A stretch of DNA of 64,000 nt from Streptomyces muensis (lineage in GTDB: Bacteria; Actinomycetota; Actinomycetes; Streptomycetales; Streptomycetaceae): positions 1 to 64,000 of the forward strand of contig NZ_JAKEIP010000013.1 of assembly GCF_021474425.1 (NCBI RefSeq). The letters run 5' to 3'. Below, one piece after another: positions 59,122-64,000 of the stretch. Numbering within the stretch: position 1 is the first letter of the stretch; each line of letters starts with the position of its first letter. The position numbers and the translations under genes are program-made. Below the pieces are notes generated by a model. The model made no database searches. It saw only the letters and a list, made by a program, of their open reading frames with translations, and was not told the DNA's origin.

Positions 59122-60588
59122 GTGCCGAACGCCAACGAAGACATGCCCAGCGCCCTGAGCCAGGCGCAGCACCGCGCGGTGAGTGAACTGCTGCGGGTTG
59201 CCCCTGTCGCCGACGACCTCGCCCGCCGTTTCCAGGAGGCCGGGTTCTCACTCGCCCTGGTCGGCGGGTCGGTCCGGGACGCGCTGCTCGGCCGGCTCGG
59301 CAACGACCTGGACTTCACGACCGACGCCCGTCCCGAGGACGTGCTGAAGATCGTGCGGCCGTGGGCGGACGCCGTGTGGGAGGTCGGTATCGCTTTCGGC
59401 ACGGTCGGGGCGCAGAAGGACGCCCGCGTCGGAGACGCTGATCGATGCTTTCAGATCGAGGTGACCACCTACCGGTCGGAGGCGTACGACCGGACCTCGC
59501 GCAAGCCCGAGGTGTCGTACGGCGACTCGATCGAGCAGGACCTCGTCCGTCGGGACTTCACCGTGAACGCGATGGCCGTGGCTCTGCCCGAGAAGGAGTT
59601 CATCGACCCGCACGGCGGTCTGGAGGACCTCGCGGAGCGTGTGCTGCGCACGCCGGGCACTCCCGAGGAGTCCTTCTCGGACGACCCGCTGCGCATGATG
59701 CGTGCGGCGCGCTTCGCGGCACAGCTCGACTTCGAGGTGGCTCCTGAGGTCGTCACCGCCATGAAGGAGATGTCCGGGCGCATCGAGATCGTCTCGGCGG
59801 AGCGGGTGCGGGACGAGCTGAACAAGCTGATCCTCTCCGCCCAGCCGCGCAAGGGTCTGACTCTGCTGGTCGACACGGGGATCGCCGACCATGTGCTGCC
59901 CGAGCTGCCGGCTCTGCGTCTGGAGCGCGATGAGCACCACCGCCACAAGGACGTCTACGAGCACTCGCTGATCGTCCTGGAGCAGGCGATGGCACTGGAG
60001 GAGAACGGCCCCGACCTGACCCTCCGGCTGTCCGCGCTGCTCCACGACATCGGCAAGCCGCGCACCCGTCGCTTCGAGAAGGACGGCCGGGTCTCGTTCC
60101 ACCACCACGAGGTGGTCGGCGCAAAGATGACGAAGAAGCGCATGACGGCCCTGAAGTACTCCAACGAGCTGGTGAAGGACGTCTCACGTCTGGTCGAACT
60201 CCACCTGCGCTTCCACGGCTACGGCACGGGCGAGTGGACGGACTCGGCGGTTCGCCGTTACGTCCGTGACGCCGGCCCGCTCCTTGACCGCCTCCACAAG
60301 CTGACCCGCTCGGACTGCACCACACGCAACAAGCGCAAGGCGACCGCGCTGTCCCGTGCCTACGACGGCCTGGAGGAGCGGATCGCCCAGCTCCAGGAGC
60401 AGGAGGAACTGGACTCCATCCGTCCCGACCTCGACGGCAACCAGATCATGGAGATCCTCGGAGTCGGGCCCGGACCGGTCATCGGTCGCGCGTACAAGCA
60501 CATGCTGGAGCTGCGGCTGGAGAACGGGCCGATGGGGCCCGACGAGGCGGTGGCGGCGCTGAAGGAATGGTGGGCCGAGCAAGGCTGA
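59122..60588 (+). CDS. pcnA: CCA tRNA nucleotidyltransferase/poly(A) polymerase family with HD domain
   Basis: 488 aa from GTG 59122; ATG 59143 also possible. The nucleotidyltransferase core has LVGGSVRDALLGRLGNDLDFTT with catalytic Asp-x-Asp and RRDFTVNAMA; an HD motif LLHDIGKP lies at about 310-317. Adds CCA to tRNAs, which matters here because neither tRNA in the window encodes CCA. TACCCT 8 bp before the GTG hints at a leaderless transcript. Confidence 0.9.
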   Translation: MPNANEDMPSALSQAQHRAVSELLRVAPVADDLARRFQEAGFSLALVGGSVRDALLGRLGNDLDFTTDARPEDVLKIVRPWADAVWEVGIAFGTVGAQKDARVGDADRCFQIEVTTYRSEAYDRTSRKPEVSYGDSIEQDLVRRDFTVNAMAVALPEKEFIDPHGGLEDLAERVLRTPGTPEESFSDDPLRMMRAARFAAQLDFEVAPEVVTAMKEMSGRIEIVSAERVRDELNKLILSAQPRKGLTLLVDTGIADHVLPELPALRLERDEHHRHKDVYEHSLIVLEQAMALEENGPDLTLRLSALLHDIGKPRTRRFEKDGRVSFHHHEVVGAKMTKKRMTALKYSNELVKDVSRLVELHLRFHGYGTGEWTDSAVRRYVRDAGPLLDRLHKLTRSDCTTRNKRKATALSRAYDGLEERIAQLQEQEELDSIRPDLDGNQIMEILGVGPGPVIGRAYKHMLELRLENGPMGPDEAVAALKEWWAEQG

Positions 60589-60598
60589 GGCCGCGAGA

Positions 60599-60630
60599 CG
60601 GGGTCATGTTTCACGTGAAACATGACCCCG
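60599..60630. promoter_or_regulatory. parS: parS in a 32-bp perfect palindrome
   Basis: GTTTCACGTGAAAC (60608-60621) is extended by 9 bp of perfect dyad on each side. As RNA it forms a strong hairpin just after the pcnA stop, so it may act as terminator as well as ParB site. Confidence 0.9.
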
Positions 60631-60647
60631 TGGACGCGAGATGCTAA

Positions 60648-60681
60648 GAGGGGCGGTGTTTCACGTGAAACACCGCCCCTC
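60648..60681. promoter_or_regulatory. parS: parS in a 34-bp perfect palindrome
   Basis: GTTTCACGTGAAAC (60658-60671) with 10 bp of further dyad each side, 50 bp from the previous parS. It lies downstream of the convergent gene at 60693-61214. Confidence 0.9.
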
Positions 60682-60692
60682 CTGGCGTCTGC

Positions 60693-61214
60693 CTACTTCT
60701 TGTACTCCTTCAGGCACAACAGGAACTTGTCGCTCTTGCTGCTCTGTGTGTACGTGTACTCGAAGTCCTTGGCCTCGCTCGCGCACTTGTTGCTGGCCGA
60801 GAGCTCGGTGGTGTACGAGCCCTCGATCTTGGCCAGCACCACGTACTGGGCCTCCGAAGAGCCACAGTCGACGACCTCGAGGTCCGGGTTGGTCGAGCTG
60901 GTGCTGCCGCGGTGCATGCAGTCGCCGACCGCTGCCGTCTGTGCGTCGTCCTGGCTGGCTATGTAGCCCCCGATGGCCACAGCCACAGCGGCCACGATGA
61001 TGACGATGTTCTTGATCGTCTTGAAGCTGAGCTTGCGGCGCGGCTGCTGCGGCGGAACCGGCGCATAGGGCGCCGCGCCCTGCTGGGGGAACCCGGGCTG
61101 GCCCGGCTGCTGCGGGTAGCCGCCCTGGGGCGGGTACGGTGCCTGGCCCTGCGGCTGGCCGTACGGGTTCTGGCCCTGGGCGAACGGGTTGCCCTGGGGC
61201 GGCGGAGTTGTCAC
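60693..61214 (-). CDS. Membrane-anchored protein with Pro/Gln-rich head (LppU-like)
   Basis: 173 aa, GTG start. About 60 residues of Pro/Gln/Gly-rich cytoplasmic head, one transmembrane helix (about 68-87), and an extracellular ~85-residue domain with AAVGDCMH and three more Cys (VDCGSS, NKCAS, LLCLK) that likely form two disulfides. The same architecture occurs in many actinobacterial proteins of unknown role. Not a lipoprotein: no lipobox is seen. Confidence 0.8.
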   Translation of the reverse strand: MTTPPPQGNPFAQGQNPYGQPQGQAPYPPQGGYPQQPGQPGFPQQGAAPYAPVPPQQPRRKLSFKTIKNIVIIVAAVAVAIGGYIASQDDAQTAAVGDCMHRGSTSSTNPDLEVVDCGSSEAQYVVLAKIEGSYTTELSASNKCASEAKDFEYTYTQSSKSDKFLLCLKEYKK

Positions 61215-61324
61215 TTGGGGGTCCCCCTAGAACATGGGTGCGTGGCGCGAACTAAGCGCGGAAATAAGACGCACGTAAGTTACCGGTCCCCACTGACACC
61301 GGAGTGGCCGGGAGTGGCTCTGTG

Positions 61325-62602
61325 TCATTGATGTGACACAGGCTGGTGCTCAAAGCGGGCCATAGCCACAGCAACTGCCGCGTAGATAACGGCGACCGTG
61401 ACCACAAGCGGCACCGACCGGCCGTCCGGCGGCAGCATCAGGGCGGCGACGCCTGCCGCACCGACGAAAGAGACGTTGAACAGCACGTCGTAAACGGAGA
61501 AGATCCGGCCACGGAAGCCGTCCTCGACCGAGGCCTGCACGATCGTGTCCGTGGCGATCTTCGCTCCCTGTGTCGTCAGGCCCAGCACGAACGCCGCCAC
61601 CAGCATGGGAGTTGTGGCGAACGGGAGGCCGAGTGCGGGCACAAGGATCGCGGCGGCCCCCGCGCACACGGCGATCCACAGGCCCGCGCCCAGCCGCCCC
61701 GCGGCCCAGGGAGTCGCCACCGCCGCCGCGAAGAACCCGGCGGCGGAGATGGCCAACGCCAGCCCCAGCAGCGCGAGTCCGTCATCGGCGTTCGAGGAGA
61801 AGGCGTACCGGCAGAGCATCAGCAGTGTGACCAGCAGGGCGCCGTAGCAGAAGCGCATCAGGGTCATCGTGAACAGCGCCCAGACGGCCTCTCTCCGCGG
61901 TGGCGCGGAGAGATGGCGTACCCCCGCCGCCAGGTCGCGCACGGTGCCGGAAATCGCCGCCGCGAGGCGCGGCTGGACCAACTCTCGGTCAGGACCCAGC
62001 AGTTCCCGGGACATACGTAGTGACGCCAGCCCCGCGCACAGATACAGCGCGGCCCCCAGAAGCACCACGGCCGCGTCGGAGTCCCACGCCACCAGCCGTA
62101 CGACGAAGGCCAGACCGGCACCCGCGGTCGCCGCGAGCGTCCCGGCGGTCGGGGAGAGGGAGTTGGCGATGACGAGCCGCTCCTGGTCGACCACGCGCGG
62201 CAGTGCGGCGGACAGGCCGGACAGGACGAAGCGGTTGACGGCGGTGACGCACAGGGCGGAGACGTAGAAGAGCCAGTCAGGGACCCCGGTGATGATCAGG
62301 GCGGCCGTGGCCGAGGCCAGTGCCGTGCGCAGCAGGCTGCCGTACAGCAGGACCTGGCGGCGACGCCAGCGGTCCAGGAGGACGCCGGAGAACGGGCCCA
62401 CCAGGGAGTACGGCAGGAGCAGCACCGCCATCGCCGAGGCGATCGAGGCGGCCGAGGTCTGCTTCTCCGGGGAGAAGACGACGTACGTGGCGAGCGCGGT
62501 CTGGTAGACGCCGTCGGCGCCCTGCGAGAGCAGACGTACGACGAGCAGGCGCCGGAAGTTCCGGAAGCGCAGCAGGACCCGCAGGTCGCGTACGACGGAC
62601 AT
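61325..62602 (-). CDS. MFS transporter
   Basis: 425 aa from ATG 62602 with GTGAGG 9 nt upstream; a GTG 15 nt earlier is also in frame. About 12 transmembrane helices; the loop 2-3 motif reads GVLLDRWRRRQVL (G-x3-D-R-x-G-R/K type). Resembles drug-efflux type MFS but substrate is unknown. A hairpin 23 bp upstream separates it from ino1. Confidence 0.88.
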   Translation of the reverse strand: MSVVRDLRVLLRFRNFRRLLVVRLLSQGADGVYQTALATYVVFSPEKQTSAASIASAMAVLLLPYSLVGPFSGVLLDRWRRRQVLLYGSLLRTALASATAALIITGVPDWLFYVSALCVTAVNRFVLSGLSAALPRVVDQERLVIANSLSPTAGTLAATAGAGLAFVVRLVAWDSDAAVVLLGAALYLCAGLASLRMSRELLGPDRELVQPRLAAAISGTVRDLAAGVRHLSAPPRREAVWALFTMTLMRFCYGALLVTLLMLCRYAFSSNADDGLALLGLALAISAAGFFAAAVATPWAAGRLGAGLWIAVCAGAAAILVPALGLPFATTPMLVAAFVLGLTTQGAKIATDTIVQASVEDGFRGRIFSVYDVLFNVSFVGAAGVAALMLPPDGRSVPLVVTVAVIYAAVAVAMARFEHQPVSHQ

Positions 62603-62624
62603 GGGGCACAGCCTCACATACGGG

Positions 62625-62658
62625 GAGGGTCCCCGGGCGGTACAACCCGGGGACCCTC
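62625..62658 (-). terminator. Terminator downstream of ino1
   Basis: 13-bp perfect stem GAGGGTCCCCGGG/CCCGGGGACCCTC, 8-nt loop. Very close to the MFS start, so it could also attenuate read-through into that gene. Confidence 0.8.
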
Positions 62659-62701
62659 GGCAGCTCTGGCAGGAGCGTTCTAGTGCGGCGCTGAGGAGCC
62701 C

Positions 62702-63784
62702 TTAGCGCTCGACCTCACCCTTGATGAACTTCTCGACGTTCTCGCGGGCCTCGTCGTCGAAGTACTGGACCGGCGGGGACTTCATGAAGTAGCTGGAGGC
62801 CGACAGGATCGGGCCGCCGATGCCGCGGTCCTTGGCGATCTTCGCGGCGCGCAGGGCGTCGATGATGACGCCGGCGGAGTTCGGGGAGTCCCAGACCTCG
62901 AGCTTGTACTCCAGGTTCAGCGGGACGTCACCGAAGGCGCGGCCCTCGAGGCGGACGTAGGCCCACTTGCGGTCGTCGAGCCACGCCACGTAGTCCGACG
63001 GGCCGATGTGGACGTTCTTCTCGCCGAGCTCACGGTCGGGGATCTGCGAGGTGACGGCCTGCGTCTTGGAGATCTTCTTGGACTCCAGGCGGTCACGCTC
63101 GAGCATGTTCTTGAAGTCCATGTTGCCGCCGACGTTCAGCTGCATCGTGCGGTCCAGGATGACACCCCGGTCCTCGAACAGCTTCGCCATGACGCGGTGC
63201 GTGATGGTGGCGCCGACCTGGGACTTGATGTCGTCGCCGACGATCGGGACGCCCGCCTCGGTGAACTTGTCCGCCCACTCCTTGGTGCCGGCGATGAAGA
63301 CCGGAAGGGCGTTGACGAAGGCGACACGCGCGTCGATGGCGCACTGGGCGTAGAACTTCGCCGCGTCCTCGGAGCCCACCGGCAGGTAGCAGACGAGGAC
63401 GTCGACCTGCTTGTCCTTGAGGACCTGGACGACGTCGACCGGGGCCTCGGCGGACTCCTCGATGGTCTCGCGGTAGTACTTGCCGAGGCCGTCGAGGGTG
63501 TGGCCGCGCTGGACGGTCACGCCCGTGCGCGGCACGTCGCAGATCTTGATGGTGTTGTTCTCGCTGGCGCCGATGGCGTCCGCGAGGTCGAGGCCGACCT
63601 TCTTCGCGTCGACATCGAAGGCGGCGACGAACTCGACGTCACGGACGTGGTAGTCGCCGAACTGCACGTGCATCAGGCCGGGGACCTTGGACGCCGGGTC
63701 GGCGTCCTTGTAGTACTCGACTCCCTGAACCAGCGACGCGGCGCAGTTGCCCACGCCGACGACGGCTACGCGAACCGAACCCAT
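62702..63784 (-). CDS. ino1: Inositol-3-phosphate synthase
   Basis: 360 aa. NAD site [13 protein letters not shown] at the N-terminus, [15 protein letters not shown] catalytic segment, and the SYFMKSPP C-terminus. ATG with GGGAGC 7 nt upstream. Makes inositol phosphate from glucose-6-phosphate, the precursor of mycothiol and phosphatidylinositol in actinobacteria. Confidence 0.94.
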   Translation of the reverse strand: MGSVRVAVVGVGNCAASLVQGVEYYKDADPASKVPGLMHVQFGDYHVRDVEFVAAFDVDAKKVGLDLADAIGASENNTIKICDVPRTGVTVQRGHTLDGLGKYYRETIEESAEAPVDVVQVLKDKQVDVLVCYLPVGSEDAAKFYAQCAIDARVAFVNALPVFIAGTKEWADKFTEAGVPIVGDDIKSQVGATITHRVMAKLFEDRGVILDRTMQLNVGGNMDFKNMLERDRLESKKISKTQAVTSQIPDRELGEKNVHIGPSDYVAWLDDRKWAYVRLEGRAFGDVPLNLEYKLEVWDSPNSAGVIIDALRAAKIAKDRGIGGPILSASSYFMKSPPVQYFDDEARENVEKFIKGEVER

Positions 63785-63827
63785 TCCGGTTGCTCCCTGT
63801 GTGTACGAGTGAGGTCCTGAGTGGATC

Positions 63828-64000
63828 TCACGTGGCGGTGTCGTCGGGCGTATCCGGCCGGGGGTCGTCCCCCGGCCGGGGCAGGCCGCCCGGCGCTCCA
63901 GATGTGGTGTCCCGCGAGTCGGGCTCCCCGGTGGCGGAACCCTTCAGGTCCCGCCCGGCCCGCTCGCTCTCGATGAGCTCGTTCAGCCAGCGCACTTCGC
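63828..64000 (-). CDS. PadR-family regulator, C-terminal end (partial)
   Basis: The visible frame runs to a TGA at 63828 and reads [15 protein letters not shown] followed by a Pro/Asp/Gly-rich tail. The EVRWLNELI segment is typical of the C-terminal helix of PadR-type regulators and PadR is the recalled neighbour of ino1 in Streptomyces. The DNA-binding part lies outside the window. Confidence 0.65.
   Translation of the reverse strand, partial: EVRWLNELIESERAGRDLKGSATGEPDSRDTTSGAPGGLPRPGDDPRPDTPDDTAT

Overview
The window is the origin region of a Streptomyces chromosome. I base this on very high G+C with strong third-position GC bias, GTG/TTG starts, and the order dnaN - oriC - dnaA / rpmH-rnpA-yidD-yidC-jag-rsmG-parA-parB with multiple parS sites. 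Class E sortases, CrgA, a PASTA kinase beside a class B PBP, and a DLW-39 protein also fit. All identifications come from reading the sequence; no database was searched.

Layout. 1-12 kb is a division, cell-wall and surface cluster: the end of an FtsW/RodA-type gene, pbpA, a four-PASTA Ser/Thr kinase, three class E sortases around pabA and a tiny membrane protein, DUF881, crgA, a rhomboid protease, ppiA and a DUF5324 gene. 12-18 kb holds tRNA-Ala(UGC), an XRE-type regulator, a second Ser/Thr kinase, a secreted and C-terminally anchored protein, DLW-39, a small secreted protein and an AAA ATPase.

18.3-29.3 kb is a ~10.9 kb actinomycete integrative and conjugative element (AICE, pSAM2-like logic) in the 3' half of tRNA-Ile(GAU), bounded by identical 44-bp repeats. 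It carries a KorSA-like GntR repressor with an operator array, a TraB/FtsK DNA pump, Spd-type spread proteins, a C5-cytosine methyltransferase, a RepSA-like HUH initiator, Xis and integrase. It also has a ~1.3 kb gene-free tract rich in inverted repeats.

29.4-41.7 kb is the replication block: DUF3566, gyrA, gyrB, dciA-like, recF, gnd-like, dnaN, oriC with about 19 DnaA boxes, and dnaA. The oriC has a box - GC - TAG-triplet arrangement that looks like a DnaA-trio unwinding element and a 12-bp five-unit tandem repeat. The most surprising gene is dnaA: at 438 codons it lacks nearly all of the long domain II expected in Streptomyces.

42-49 kb has ribosome/RNase P/membrane-insertion genes and parAB. 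49-61 kb has trxA, trxB, an anti-sigma factor, sigM, a pseudokinase, a MurJ-type flippase, DUF6049 and pcnA, which matches the order known near the Mycobacterium origin. The window ends with a small membrane-anchored protein, an MFS transporter, inositol-phosphate synthase and the 3' end of a PadR-type regulator. Six perfect parS sites and two one-mismatch sites are spread over the window; two sit in long perfect palindromes that may also act as terminators.
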